Source of the DNA: DASPWW01 sp963803425
Lineage (GTDB): Bacteria; Actinomycetota; Thermoleophilia; Solirubrobacterales; 70-9
DNA: 64,000 nt
Direction of reading: 5' to 3'
NCBI GenBank assembly: GCA_963803425.1
Contig: CAWDMA010000001.1
Location: 310,001-374,000 of the forward strand
Shown: positions 24,872 through 34,271 of the stretch, in pieces
Numbering within the stretch: the stretch's first letter is position 1
Layout of the letters: each line of letters begins with the position of its first letter
Translations under genes and position numbers: made by a program
Notes under the pieces: model-generated
What the model was told of the DNA's origin: nothing
Database searches by the model: none
The model's input: only the letters and a program-made list of their open reading frames with translations

Positions 24872-26205
24872 TCAGCGCCGCTTCTTCTTCAGAGTCAGGG
24901 CGCCGTCCTGCGTCGCCGCCTCGCCCCCGGTCGGCGTGTAGGTGACCTCGAATTTCACCTTCGCCTTGCCCTTCTTCTTCAGCTTCTTCTTCGCCTGCTT
25001 CTTCGGCTTCACCTTCAGGGTGGCCTCGATGGCACCGATGAAGCCCGCGGATGTCGCCTCGACGGTCGTCGATGCCGGCTTCACCTTCTTGCCCTCGAGC
25101 GCCAGATCCCCGGCGCACGGGACGCTCACCGTCTGCTCGGCCGTCCCCTTCTTCTTGTTCCGGTCGACCGCGCCGAAGGAGAACTCGCTCGAGGTGCAGC
25201 CGGCCGGGGGCGGGGGCGGTGGGGCGGGCGTCTCGACGCCGGTGACGCGGGCGACGCGGTCCGGGGCCGCCTGGCCCGGTGTGTCCAGATTGACCCAAAG
25301 CGTGCTATTGGGGCCCTTCGCGAGGTAGCGGGGCCCGCGATTCGGCGAGGCCGGGAATCCGCCCAGGAAGCTCGATTGCCCCTGGGGGTGAAGCGACGCA
25401 GGTTGTTCCCGTTGTACTGGCTGATCCAGTACGCGCCGTCGTTGCCGAACACGACCCCGAACCCCGCGTCGAGCTGTCCCAGGTCCGTGAGCTGCGGGGC
25501 GCCGGGAGGGGTGATCCGCCCGATCCTCTGCGGCGTGTCGACCGGGTTGCCGAACGCGATCTGCCCCCCCGTCCCGGCGGCGATGCCCTGCGGCCCGCCG
25601 CCGAAGGTGTACGGAGAGCCTGCGGCATGCGTGCCCGCCGTGGTGATGTGGACCACCTGGGTGCCTCCGGTCGCCCACAGCGTGTTGCCGGCGCCGGAAG
25701 TGACCTGTCGCGCGGTCGTGATCAGACCGGGGAAGTCCGTGTACCCGGCCGGCGTCGCGGGCGGGATCTTGACGACGTGGGTGTCGCTGACCGCCCACAG
25801 GTTCCCGTCCGGGCCGAGCGTGATGCCGCGCGCGCTGCCGATCTCGTTGATCGTTGTCGCATCCGCATCGGTCGGGTTGGCGGGAGTGAAACGCGCCACC
25901 GATTTGGTCGCGGTCACCCACAGGTTGTTGCCCTGGCGGGTGATCCCGACGGGGCTGTTGACGTCATCGAGGTCGAACTTCGATACCGCTCCGGTCTGCG
26001 AGTTGATCCGGGCGACGTCGTCGGTGGTGCCGGAGTCGGGCGTCGTCGCCCACATGTTGCCGTCGGGCCCCTGAACGGTCTGGCTGTCGATGTTCAGCCC
26101 GGGCACCGAGAAGCTGCCGTTCACCTGCGGCGCCGCGGAGGCCGGTGCGCCGGCCACGAGTGTGGCCCCAACAGCCGCAAGCACAACCCCCACGTACCCC
26201 TTCAT
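24872..26205 (-). CDS. Secreted beta-propeller (Vgb/streptogramin-lyase-like) with Lys-rich tail, frame broken once
   Basis: The N-terminal frame starts at ATG 26205 with a signal peptide (GYVGVVLAAVGATLVAGAPASA). Propeller blades are marked by GPDGNMWATTPDSG, RQGNNLWVTATKS, GPDGNLWAVSDTH, GAGNTLWATGG and GNDGAYWISQYNG, each ending in a W-x motif as in virginiamycin B lyase. Near 25379-25388 (runs of 4 C and 5 G) a lost base moves the rest to another frame, read as QSSFLGGFPASPNRGP and a last blade GPNSTLWVNLDTPG. A proline linker then leads to a C-terminal domain ending in a Lys-rich segment (KPKKQAKKKLKKKGKAKV). Catalytic lyase residues could not be confirmed, so this may be only a binding propeller. 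Restored length is ~444 residues. Confidence 0.8.
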
Positions 26206-26230
26206 ACCGAGACGGAGCTTAGACCCTTCC

Positions 26231-26548
26231 TCAGTGGCGCGTGAACGGCCGCCGTTGCGGCGAGGCGAGCTCGTCGAGCAGGTCCTCGAGCAGGTCCCCG
26301 GCGCCGTTCGCGGGGCCCTCGATCCGGATCTGGACGTTCGTGCCCCAGCCCTTCTCGGCTAGCCCGACCTCGACTCGGGCGGAGCCGTTCGATCGCCACG
26401 CCAGCCGCGACCCGGGCTCGCGCTCGACCCCGCCGACGTCCTCGGTGCCGAACAGCTCGGCCGACCACCGAGCCATCAGCTCGGGGTCGTCGACGAGCTC
26501 CCACAGCTCGGGCGGCGACTTGACGAGGGTTCTCTCGATCGTCGGCAC
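26231..26548 (-). CDS. SRPBCC/START-like domain protein
   Basis: A ~105-residue protein of the Bet v1-like fold, which binds hydrophobic ligands. The start GTG 26548 (PTIERTLVKSPPELWELVDD) is chosen because the preceding 21 codons have no family likeness; a start at 26611 is also open. Typical pieces are the N-terminal strand and helix VKSPPELWELVDDPELMARWS, the strand RVEVGLAEKGWGTNVQIRIEG, and the C-terminal helix GAGDLLEDLLDELAS. No ligand can be named. It follows the mutase by ~70 bp on the same strand. Confidence 0.7.
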   Translation of the reverse strand: MPTIERTLVKSPPELWELVDDPELMARWSAELFGTEDVGGVEREPGSRLAWRSNGSARVEVGLAEKGWGTNVQIRIEGPANGAGDLLEDLLDELASPQRRPFTRH

Positions 26549-26617
26549 GGCTCGCTGATTCTTCCCGGCCGAATCGATCCCTGCCAAGCCGCGCAGAATG
26601 GGCGCGCGCATGCAGGC

Positions 26618-28252
26618 CTAGAAGAACGCGCCGCCGCGGTACTCGCCGAACACGTCGCGCATCGCGCCGCACACCTCGCCGATCGAGGCACCGCCTCGGA
26701 GCGCTTCGCGGATCGGGACGAGCAGGTTCCCGTCGCCGCCCGCGACATCGCGCAGCGACTCGAGCCGCTGCTCGACGGCAGCCGCGTCGCGGGCCTGCTT
26801 GAACGCCTTCAGGCGCTCCAGCTGGCGTCGCTCGGACTCGGGGTCGACCTTCAGCACCTCGACGTCGTCGGTCGTCTCGGTGACGAACTTGTTCACGCCG
26901 ACGATCACGTCCTGGCCGGTCCGGTAGCGCTCGTGGTAGGAGAGCGCCGACTCCTCGACCTCGCGCTGGATGAACTCGAGCGCCTCGACGGAGCCGCCGA
27001 GCTGCTCCACCCGGCCCATCAGCTCCCACGATCGCGCCTCGAGCTCGTCGGTGAGCGACTCGACGAAGTACGAGCCGGCGAACGGGTCGACGCTGTCTGA
27101 GGCGCCCGACTCGTAGGCGAGCACCTGCTGCGTGCGCAGAGCGATCCTCGCCGAACGCTCGGTGGGCAGCGCCAGCGCCTCGTCGAACCCGTTCGTGTGC
27201 AGGGACTGGGTCCCCCCGGCGACCGCCGCGAACCCCTGCAGCGCGACGCGGATGATGTTCACCTCCGGCTGCTGTGCCTGGAGCGTGACGCCGCCGGTCT
27301 GGGTGTGGAACCGGATCTTCGTGGAGCGCTCGTCCTGCGCGTCGAATCGCTCCCGCATGATCTTCGCCCACATCCGGCGCACGGCCCGGAACTTCGCCAC
27401 CTCCTGGAACACGTTGTTGTGGCAGTTGAAGAAGAAGGCGAGCCGGGGCCCGAACTCGTCGACCTCGAGACCGGCGGCGAGCGCCGCCTCGACGTACGCG
27501 ATCGCGTTGGAGAGCGTGAACGCGACCTCCTGAACCGCCGAGCAGCCCTTCTCGCGCATGTGGTACCCGGAGATCGAGATCGTGTTCCACTGCGGGACGC
27601 GCTCAGCGCAGTACGCGAAGATGTCGGTGGTCAGCCGCATCGTCGGCTCCGGCGGGTAGATGTAGTTGCCGCGCGCGATGTACTCCTTCAGGACGTCGTT
27701 CTGGACCGTCCCGCGGAGCACGCTCGCCTCCACTCCCTGCTCCTCGCCGACCAGCTCGTACAGGAGCAGCAGGATCGCGGCGGGGGCGTTGATCGTCATC
27801 GAGGTCGACACCTCGTCGAGCGGGATCTGGTCGAAGCAGATCCGCATGTCCGCGATCGTGTCGATCGCGACGCCGGTGCGGCCGACCTCGCCCGCGCACA
27901 GCGGGTCGTCGGAGTCGCGGCCGAGCTGGGTGGGGAGGTCGAACGCCATCGACAGCCCGGTCGAGCCGTGCTCGATCAGGTACCGGTAGCGGCGGTTCGT
28001 CTCCTCGGCGGTCGCGTAGCCCGCGTACTGACGCATCGTCCACAGCCGGTCCCGATACATCCCGTCGTGGATCCCGCGCGTGTACGGGTAGGAGCCGGGC
28101 TCGCCGACCCGCTGCTCGAGACCCGCGTCGACGTCCTCGGCGTCGTAGGAGCGCTGCACGTCGATCCCGGAGTCGGTGTACCGGTGCTCGGTGTCCGGTC
28201 CCACCACCGGGGCGACGAAACGGTTCAGGTCGGGGTCGACCGCCTCGGACAT
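26618..28252 (-). CDS. Methylmalonyl-CoA-type mutase, large (catalytic) subunit without B12 domain
   Basis: A 544-residue TIM-barrel subunit starting at ATG 28252. Family marks are YPYTRGIHDGMYRDRLWTM, GLSMAFDLPTQLGRDSDDP, AFFFNCHNNVFQEVAKFRA, RFHTQTGGVTLQAQQPEVN and GGTQSLHTNGFDEALALP. It stops before the cobalamin-binding domain (no DxHxxG motif), so a separate small B12 subunit must exist elsewhere. Methylmalonyl-, isobutyryl- or ethylmalonyl-CoA could be the substrate; residues near the acyl pocket do not settle it. With propionyl-CoA carboxylase nearby, the propionate-to-succinyl-CoA route is the simplest reading. The gene is divergent from a methyltransferase gene 33 bp away. Confidence 0.9.
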   Translation of the reverse strand: MSEAVDPDLNRFVAPVVGPDTEHRYTDSGIDVQRSYDAEDVDAGLEQRVGEPGSYPYTRGIHDGMYRDRLWTMRQYAGYATAEETNRRYRYLIEHGSTGLSMAFDLPTQLGRDSDDPLCAGEVGRTGVAIDTIADMRICFDQIPLDEVSTSMTINAPAAILLLLYELVGEEQGVEASVLRGTVQNDVLKEYIARGNYIYPPEPTMRLTTDIFAYCAERVPQWNTISISGYHMREKGCSAVQEVAFTLSNAIAYVEAALAAGLEVDEFGPRLAFFFNCHNNVFQEVAKFRAVRRMWAKIMRERFDAQDERSTKIRFHTQTGGVTLQAQQPEVNIIRVALQGFAAVAGGTQSLHTNGFDEALALPTERSARIALRTQQVLAYESGASDSVDPFAGSYFVESLTDELEARSWELMGRVEQLGGSVEALEFIQREVEESALSYHERYRTGQDVIVGVNKFVTETTDDVEVLKVDPESERRQLERLKAFKQARDAAAVEQRLESLRDVAGGDGNLLVPIREALRGGASIGEVCGAMRDVFGEYRGGAFF

Positions 28253-28285
28253 GCGGACAGGATAGGGCGAGCTAAGGTAGCCCCG

Positions 28286-29284
28286 ATGCCCGTGGGCGCC
28301 ACTCCGGAGGGCGACGGCTTCGACCCGGCGGGCCAGTCGCTGGCGAACCTGTCGGAGGTCGTGATCTCGTGCCTGGACGCGATCGCAGCCGGCTCGGTGG
28401 TGGAGGTCGGCGCCCACCGCGGCGATCTCACCCGGGGTCTGCTCGAGTGGGGGCGGGCAGCGAACGCGGAGGTGGTCGCGGTCGACCCCGCGCCGGCGCC
28501 GGAGCTGGAGCTGCTCGCGCGGGAGCGGCCGGAGCTGAAGCTGGTCACGGAGCCGAGCCACGAGGCGCTCGGTCGGATCGCGCTGCCCGACGCGGTGATC
28601 CTCGATGGCGACCACAATCACTACACCCTGAGCGGGGAGCTGGGCCTGATCGAGCGGCGGTGCGGCGGGGACCCGGCGGGGATGCCGTTGTTGCTGCTCC
28701 ACGACGTGTGCTGGCCGCACGCCCGCCGCGACACCTACTACGCGCCGGACCGGGTCCCCGAGGCGCACCGCCAGCCGCTCGCACACCGGGCGGCGCTGGC
28801 GCCCGGCGAGCCGGGGGTGGCCGCGGCCGGCCTCCGGTACGAGTGGGTCGCCTCCCGCGAGGGCGGGCCCGGGAATGGGGTGATGACGGCGATCGAGGAT
28901 TTCATCAGCGATCGGGCCGGGTTGCGGCTGGCGGTGGTGCCGGCCTTCTTCGGGCTCGGGGTGATGTGGTCCGAGCGGGCGCCGTGGGCCGACGCGGTCG
29001 CCGCCGCGGTGCGACCGTGGGAGGACAACCCGGTGCTGGCGCGGCTCGAGCAGCACCGGCTCGCCAACGTGGTCTCCGCAGCAGGCCACGCGCAGGAGCT
29101 CGGCGAGATCGAGATCATGCGCCGGGAGCGGTCCCGCGACGCGGACCGCGAGCGGCTGCTCCGATCGATGCTCGACTCGCGGGCGTTCGCGTGGGGCGAA
29201 CGACTGTCGCGGCTCCGGAAGGGAGGCCGGCCGACCTTCTCCCGGGACGAGGTGAGGCGGGCGCTCGAGGAGGGAGGGGGCTGA
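28286..29284 (+). CDS. Class I SAM-dependent methyltransferase (glycan-linked)
   Basis: A 332-residue protein starting at ATG 28286. The SAM-binding motif is VVEVGAHRGDLTRGLLEWG near residue 40, followed by the acidic VVAVDPAPAPELE and the motif DAVILDGDHNHYTLSGELG, where the Asp-His suggests an O-methyltransferase of the kind that modifies sugars or small molecules. A C-terminal helix-rich region (HAQELGEIEIMRRERSRD) is an added domain. It opens the glycan region and lies convergent to the glycosyltransferase operon, ending 18 bp from its last gene. Substrate unknown. Confidence 0.8.
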   Translation: MPVGATPEGDGFDPAGQSLANLSEVVISCLDAIAAGSVVEVGAHRGDLTRGLLEWGRAANAEVVAVDPAPAPELELLARERPELKLVTEPSHEALGRIALPDAVILDGDHNHYTLSGELGLIERRCGGDPAGMPLLLLHDVCWPHARRDTYYAPDRVPEAHRQPLAHRAALAPGEPGVAAAGLRYEWVASREGGPGNGVMTAIEDFISDRAGLRLAVVPAFFGLGVMWSERAPWADAVAAAVRPWEDNPVLARLEQHRLANVVSAAGHAQELGEIEIMRRERSRDADRERLLRSMLDSRAFAWGERLSRLRKGGRPTFSRDEVRRALEEGGG

Positions 29285-29301
29285 GCGCGGGCGGTCGGGC
29301 G

Positions 29302-30199
29302 TCAGCCGTTGCGGCGCAGCCGGTTGCTGAGCCGGCGCACCGGCGCCGTGAACCGCCACGTGCGCTGGCGGCGCATCCGGACCAGCTCCTGCTCGAGATC
29401 GTGGGCGCGTGGCGCCCAGTAGTTCGTGCCCAGGTCGGCGATCAGCTTCGCGGCGGCGGCCTCCGCCTCGGCGCGCCGGGCGCGCTGGCGCCACCCGCCG
29501 CTCCCCGCCGACGCCGGGCAGCTTTCCGTCCCACTTCTCCGCCACCTGCATGTGAGCGGCGATCCAAGCCTCCACGTCGCCGATCAGGTCGAGCGAGTGG
29601 TGGTGGACCGTGCCGAGGTCCGCCGTGACGACCTTCTTGCCCGCAACGCGTGCCTGGCAGCACAGGTCGAAGTCGTAGCCGTGGATCTTCCCGAGCGACT
29701 CGTCGAAGCGTAGGTTTTGGACCGCCCATGGCGACATCGCGATCACGAACCCGTCGATCGAGTCGACCTCGCCGGTGGTCGCGTAGGAGGGGACGCTGTC
29801 CGGGTCCCAGGTCAGCCCCGGGACCTCGCCGCCTCCGAGCTCGTCGTAGCGGGTCGTGAACGCGGCCCAGGTCACCGATCCCTCCCACCACGCGATGCTG
29901 CGGACGCCGACCGCTCCGCCGGCGCCGACGATCGCGACGTCCGGGTCGGCGAGCGCCTCACGCAACCTCGCGCAGAACTCCGGCTCGACGATCTCGGCGT
30001 CCTGGTGGACGAGCACCAGCGCCTCCATCCCCTGCTGCTGCTTGGCAAGGTCGAGCAGCAGGTTGTAGCTGCGAAACAGCGACCCGGCCGTCTCCTTCGC
30101 GATCAGCACCGAGTCGGGCTCGCGGACCCGCTCGATCCCGGGCCGGGCGTAGCGCTCGTACAGGTCCGGGCGGGTTATCGAGCAGCCGAAGACAATCAT
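29302..30199 (-). CDS. StrF-like glycosyltransferase (Glyco_tranf_2_5 type), frame broken once
   Basis: Starts at ATG 30199, overlapping the upstream gene by 4 nt. The N-terminus MIVFGCSITRPDLYERYARP and the segment EALVLVHQDAEIVEPEF, with an HQD in place of DxD, mark the streptomycin-cluster StrF-like GT-A family. SIDGFVIAMSPWAVQNLRFDES and IHGYDFDLCCQARVAGKK follow. At 29503-29506 an extra base in a 4-C run (plus strand) shifts the end; removing it gives WRQRARRAEAEAAAAKL and a basic helical tail ending in RRLSNRLRRNG, ~298 residues. The nucleotide-sugar donor cannot be inferred. It is the last gene of the glycan operon. Confidence 0.78.
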
Positions 30200-31494
30200 C
30201 GTGCGGGGCGCAGCGTAGCCCCCGGTCCACGCCGGGAGATCGCGTGCTCGACGGCGGCCGCCATCCGCTCGGCGATCCCGGGGTACGTGTACGCGGCGAC
30301 CGCGTCCGGGTCCGGCGCCTGCAGCTTGCCCGCCGCGAGCCGGGCGAGCGCGGCGCGGGTCGCGTCCACGTCGTCCGAGCGGACCACCTCGCCGCCACTC
30401 GTCTCGGCGACGATCCGGCCCGCCTCGGTGCCGCCGGCGAGCGCGAGGATGGGGCGGCCCGCGGCCAGGTACTCGAACAGCTTCAGGTTGGCGAGCTGGC
30501 TCCGCCCCGGCGCCGCGATCAGGAGCAGCGCGTCGGCGGCGCGCTGCAGGGCGAGCGCGCGCTCGCGCGGGAGGCTGCCGGCGAGCACGATCCGGGCGGG
30601 CGCGACATCGGAGGTGAGCGCGGAGCGCTCGTCGGGTGTGACGGGGCCGGCGACGACCAGCTCCAGCCTCTCGGCGGCGCCCGGGTCCTGCCGGGCGAGC
30701 GCGCCCAGCGCCGCCACCAGCGGCCGCGGATCGCGGCCGTAGCTCCCGAACCTGCCCGTGTACACCAACGAGACCCGGTCCGGGTCGAGCACGCCGGCGG
30801 CGTCCTCGTCGGCCGCCCCGTTCGCCGGGGCGAGCTCCGGGTCCCACCCGTTCGGGACCAGCTCCACCCGCGCCCCGACCCGGTTGCGGAGGTCGTCGGC
30901 CGCGGGCCGGCTCACCGCGGTGACGACGTCCGCGCCGCCGAGCAGCCGCCGCTCCAGCCGGTGGTCGAGTCGCCGCTGCGCCGCGGTCGGGAACGGCTCC
31001 CGGAGCGGCTCGAAGTTCCACGCGTCGCGGACGTCGGCGACCCACGCCACCCCGCGCCGCGCCAGGGCCGCCCCGACCAGGTGCACCGACTCCGGCGGCG
31101 AGGTCGTGATCACGGCGTCGAAGCGCTCGGCTCGGTGTAGGCGGAGCGCCCGGGCGAGCGCGAACGGCGCCCACGCGAGCACGAGCGGCTCGGGGACGAG
31201 TACCCGCGCGAGCGGGTGGGGGCGTCCGGAGTAGGTGTCCGACTCGAACATCGCCTCGACCCGGTCGTGCCCGTGGATCCGCGCCCGGACCAGCTGCAGG
31301 TCGGCCGTCCGCACCACCGCTCCGGCGCCGCGCTCCGCTCCGTCGTCCGGCATCCGGCCGTAGGCGGCGGTGGTCAGCACGGTCACCCGGTGTCCGAGCC
31401 GCCGCAGGTAGGTGGCGATCGCGGCGGGGCGGTGGGCGCCGGTGTCCCGGCACGGCGGGTAGAAGTAGGCGCACAGCAGGATCGAGCGGCTCAC
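30196..31494 (-). CDS. GT4-family glycosyltransferase (WbuB-like)
   Basis: A 432-residue retaining glycosyltransferase with GT-B fold. GTG 31494 overlaps the upstream stop as GTGA. The N-terminal domain has LCAYFYPPCRDTGAHRPAA; the donor domain has SLVYTGRFGSYGRDPRPLV and SQLANLKLFEYLAAGRPILAL, the family's EX7E-like region, with the first Glu in LFEYLAAGRP. It is longer than the neighbour by an inserted N-terminal segment (RPHPLARVLVPEPLVL). Overlaps with both neighbours indicate one transcript. Acceptor and sugar are unknown. Confidence 0.85.
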   Translation of the reverse strand: MSRSILLCAYFYPPCRDTGAHRPAAIATYLRRLGHRVTVLTTAAYGRMPDDGAERGAGAVVRTADLQLVRARIHGHDRVEAMFESDTYSGRPHPLARVLVPEPLVLAWAPFALARALRLHRAERFDAVITTSPPESVHLVGAALARRGVAWVADVRDAWNFEPLREPFPTAAQRRLDHRLERRLLGGADVVTAVSRPAADDLRNRVGARVELVPNGWDPELAPANGAADEDAAGVLDPDRVSLVYTGRFGSYGRDPRPLVAALGALARQDPGAAERLELVVAGPVTPDERSALTSDVAPARIVLAGSLPRERALALQRAADALLLIAAPGRSQLANLKLFEYLAAGRPILALAGGTEAGRIVAETSGGEVVRSDDVDATRAALARLAAGKLQAPDPDAVAAYTYPGIAERMAAAVEHAISRRGPGATLRPAR

Positions 31495-32669
31495 GCGGCG
31501 GCTCCCGTGATCGCGCGGCGCCGCTCCACCGCGCCCGCGTAGGCGTCGTCCATCCGCTCCACAAGCCGCGGCCAGCCCCACTCGCGCTCCGCCTTGTCGC
31601 GTCCCGCCGCCCCCATCCGGCGCCGCTCGGCCGCCCCGATCGCGACGATCTCTCTGAGCCCCGCGGCGGTCGCGTCCACCTCGCCCACCGGCACCAGGAG
31701 CCCGTTCTCTCCGGGCTCGACGACCGCGCGCACCCCGGGGTACTCGCTGGCGACAGCGGGCAGCCCGCTCGCCATCGCCTCGATCAGGACGATCCCAAAC
31801 GACTCCGGGGGCTCGGTGGTGAGCAGGATCAGGTCGGACGCGCGCAGGACCTGGGGCAGCTCGCCGTGCGCGACCGAGCCGAGGAAGTGGACCCGGTCGG
31901 CGACGCCGGCCGCCGCCGCCTCGGCGCGGAACCCCCCCAGCAGCTCGCCGCCTCCGGCGACGACGAGGTGCAGGTTCGGCTCGCCGCTGCGGGCGAGCGC
32001 CTCGATCGCCAGATCGAGCCGCTTGAAGTGGTGGGCGCGGTCGAGCGTCGCCACGAACGCGGCGACGACTGCGTCGTCCGGGATCCCGAGCGCCGCCCGG
32101 CGGCCGGCGGCGTCCGGCCCCGGCGCGAACTCGTCCACGTCGACGCCGTTCGGCATCTCCACCAGCCGCTCGGGGGTCCGCTCGAGGCCCCGACGCAGGT
32201 AGGGCACCGAGGCGGCGTGGTCCCGCGACAGCACGCAGATCCGGTCCGCGGCGCGGATCAGCGCCGGAGCGACCGTGTGCTCGTAGGCATCGAACAGCGC
32301 CCCGCGCGGGCCGTCGGCGACCAGCCGGTTCTTGTAGTGGACGAGCAGCGCCGCGCGCCGCATGGCCCGGCGCAGCCGGCTCGCCAGCACCAGCTCGGCG
32401 CCGAAGATGAACGGGTAGTGGAGGTGGAGCAGGTCGAAGTCGCTGAGGGTGGCGAGCCGTGGGATCAGCGGGGCGTTGCCGAGCTGGACGACCGGCTCGA
32501 TCCGGTGCACGAGCACGCCGCCGGGGTCGGGGGGCTCGCCGTCGGCGGGCGCGGTGAAGACCTCGACGTGATGTCCTCCCTCGGCCTGGCGGCGCGCGAA
32601 CTCGTAGCACGTGTTGCCGGCCCCGCCCGGGTACGGCGGGAAGGTCGCGGTCAGGTGGGCGATCCGCAG
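31491..32669 (-). CDS. GT4-family glycosyltransferase, unusual or CTG start
   Basis: Homology begins at LRIAHLTATFPPYPGGAGN, the standard GT4 opening. No ATG, GTG or TTG lies between there and codon -35; the next start upstream, GTG 32774, lies inside the decarboxylase gene. CTG 32669, with GGTAGGG nine bases upstream, gives 392 residues and is my choice; a small indel is also possible. The donor domain has VVAAFVATLDRAHHFKRLD, LVVAGGGELLGGF and ESFGIVLIEAMASGLPAV with both glutamates of EX7E. It is second in the glycan operon after the decarboxylase. Confidence 0.8.
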   Translation of the reverse strand: MRIAHLTATFPPYPGGAGNTCYEFARRQAEGGHHVEVFTAPADGEPPDPGGVLVHRIEPVVQLGNAPLIPRLATLSDFDLLHLHYPFIFGAELVLASRLRRAMRRAALLVHYKNRLVADGPRGALFDAYEHTVAPALIRAADRICVLSRDHAASVPYLRRGLERTPERLVEMPNGVDVDEFAPGPDAAGRRAALGIPDDAVVAAFVATLDRAHHFKRLDLAIEALARSGEPNLHLVVAGGGELLGGFRAEAAAAGVADRVHFLGSVAHGELPQVLRASDLILLTTEPPESFGIVLIEAMASGLPAVASEYPGVRAVVEPGENGLLVPVGEVDATAAGLREIVAIGAAERRRMGAAGRDKAEREWGWPRLVERMDDAYAGAVERRRAITGAAA

Positions 32670-32686
32670 CGGCGCGGCCCTACCGG

Positions 32687-33634
32687 CTACTCGGGGGCGC
32701 CGACCAGGCGCTCCACGCCGGTCTGCTCGATCGTTCGCCGCAGCCCGTCGCGAAGCTCCACCTTCGGCTCCCACTCGAGCAGCTGGCGGGCCCGGCCGAT
32801 GTCCGGCTGGCGCACCTGCGGATCGTCGACCGGGAGCGCCTCGAACACGATCTCCGCGCGCGATTCCGTGACCTCGATCACCGCCTTCGCCAGCTCCAGC
32901 AGGCTGAGCTCCACCGGGTTGCCCAGGTTCACCGGGAGATGGACGTCGGATTCCATCAGCGCCACCAGCCCGGCGATCATGTCGTCGACGTAGCAGAAGC
33001 TGCGCGTCTGGCTGCCCTCGCCGAACACCGTCACCGGCTTGTCCTGGAGCGCCTGACGCAGGAAGGTCGGGATCGCGCGCCCGTCGCGCGGGCGCATCCG
33101 GGCCCCGTAGGTGTTGAAGATCCGCGCCATGCAGGTGTCGACTCCCTGCTGGGAGTGGTAGGCCATCGTCAGCGCCTCGGCGTATCGCTTCGCCTCGTCG
33201 TACACGCCCCGCGGTCCGATCGGGTTGACGTTTCCCCAGTAGTCCTCCGACTGGGGGTGCACCTCGGGGTCGCCGTACACCTCCGAGGTGGAGGCGAGCA
33301 GGAACCGGGCGCGCTTCACCTTCGCGAGGCCGAGCATGTGGTGGGTCCCGTAGGAGCCGACCTTGAGCGTGTGCAGCGGCAGCCGCTGGTAGTCGATCGG
33401 GCTGGCCGGCGAGGCGAGGTGATAGACGTGGTCGACCTCCCCGTCGAGCCGTAGCGGCTCGGTCAGGTCGTGGTTCAGGAACGTGAACTCAGGCGACCGG
33501 ATGTGCTCGATGTTCTGCAGCGAGCCGGTGTCGAGGTTGTCGACGCAGATCACGCGGTTGCCCTGGGCGAGCAGGTGATCGCACAGGTGAGAGCCGAGAA
33601 AGCCCGCGCCGCCTGAAACGAGGCAGGTGCTCAT
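32687..33634 (-). CDS. uxs: UDP-glucuronic acid decarboxylase (UDP-xylose synthase)
   Basis: An NAD-dependent short-chain dehydrogenase of 315 residues, converting UDP-glucuronate to UDP-xylose. It starts MSTCLVSGGAGFLGSHLC, the Rossmann GxxGxxG. Other marks are LASPASPIDYQRLPLHTLKVG, a strongly UXS-specific stretch, LLASTSEVYGDPEVHPQ, the catalytic YDEAKRYAE and ARIFNTYGARMRPRDGRAIP. The upstream start 22 codons earlier adds a proline/arginine-rich tail and is less likely. First gene of a four-gene operon whose members overlap or nearly touch; it probably supplies the pentose donor. Confidence 0.92.
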   Translation of the reverse strand: MSTCLVSGGAGFLGSHLCDHLLAQGNRVICVDNLDTGSLQNIEHIRSPEFTFLNHDLTEPLRLDGEVDHVYHLASPASPIDYQRLPLHTLKVGSYGTHHMLGLAKVKRARFLLASTSEVYGDPEVHPQSEDYWGNVNPIGPRGVYDEAKRYAEALTMAYHSQQGVDTCMARIFNTYGARMRPRDGRAIPTFLRQALQDKPVTVFGEGSQTRSFCYVDDMIAGLVALMESDVHLPVNLGNPVELSLLELAKAVIEVTESRAEIVFEALPVDDPQVRQPDIGRARQLLEWEPKVELRDGLRRTIEQTGVERLVGAPE

Positions 33635-33715
33635 GGGCAGATGAGGATACCGGCGGCTTGGGGCCCGGCGGGTGCGCACAGGGGGCATCAATGAGCACAT
33701 CAGGCTCTACCTGGC

Positions 33716-34267
33716 ATGGACGCCGGGCAGATCGAGCGCCCTCGGTTCGACGCCGCCGCCGAGCTGATCGCGGCCCACGACGCCTCGTTCCGCCGCACCG
33801 CGCGACGCCACTCGATCTGCGCAGAGGACGCCGAGGACGCCTACCAGCGGGCGCTCGAGATCCTGCTCACCAAGGCGCCCGAGATCGACCCCGCCGGGCT
33901 GGCCGCGTGGATGCACACGGTCACCAAGCACGAAGCGATCGGGGTGCGGCGCGCCCGGGAGCGGCTGCTCGGCTCGCCGGGGCCGATCGGCAGCGACGGG
34001 GAGCCGCTCGGGCTCGACGCGCTGCCCTCCGATCGGCTGACGCCGCCCGAACGGGCCGAGCGGGCCGAGCGGGTCGCCCGCAGCGCGGAGGTGCTCGCGA
34101 CGCTGAAGCCGCAGGAGCGCCGCGCTCTGGTGCTGAAGGCGGAGGGCTACTCGTACGCCGAGATCATGCGCCGCTGCCAGTGGACCTACACCAAGGTGAA
34201 CCGGTGCATGGCCGAGGGCCGAAAGGCGTTCCTGGAGCGGTTCCGGGAGGTGTACGGGGACGGCTGA
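33716..34267 (+). CDS. RNA polymerase sigma-70 family factor (ECF-like)
   Basis: A 183-residue sigma factor starting at ATG 33716. Region 2 covers AAHDASFRRTARRHSICAED to AWMHTVTKHEAIGV, ending in the -10 recognition helix RRARERLLG. Region 4 is RSAEVLATLKPQERRALVLKAE to YSYAEIMRRCQWTYTKVNRC, with the helix-turn-helix binding the -35. It ends abruptly at FREVYGDG; homologues I recall in this bacterial class carry a further cysteine-containing C-terminal domain. A degenerate second copy of its last 87 bases lies at 36196-36286. Confidence 0.88.
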   Translation: MDAGQIERPRFDAAAELIAAHDASFRRTARRHSICAEDAEDAYQRALEILLTKAPEIDPAGLAAWMHTVTKHEAIGVRRARERLLGSPGPIGSDGEPLGLDALPSDRLTPPERAERAERVARSAEVLATLKPQERRALVLKAEGYSYAEIMRRCQWTYTKVNRCMAEGRKAFLERFREVYGDG

Positions 34268-34271
34268 ACCG

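Noticed and set aside
26618..31564. One very long minus-strand frame spanning the mutase, methyltransferase antisense and glycosyltransferase
   Set aside because: Open by high G+C. It joins two real genes (mutase from 28252, glycosyltransferase from 30199) through antisense of the methyltransferase.
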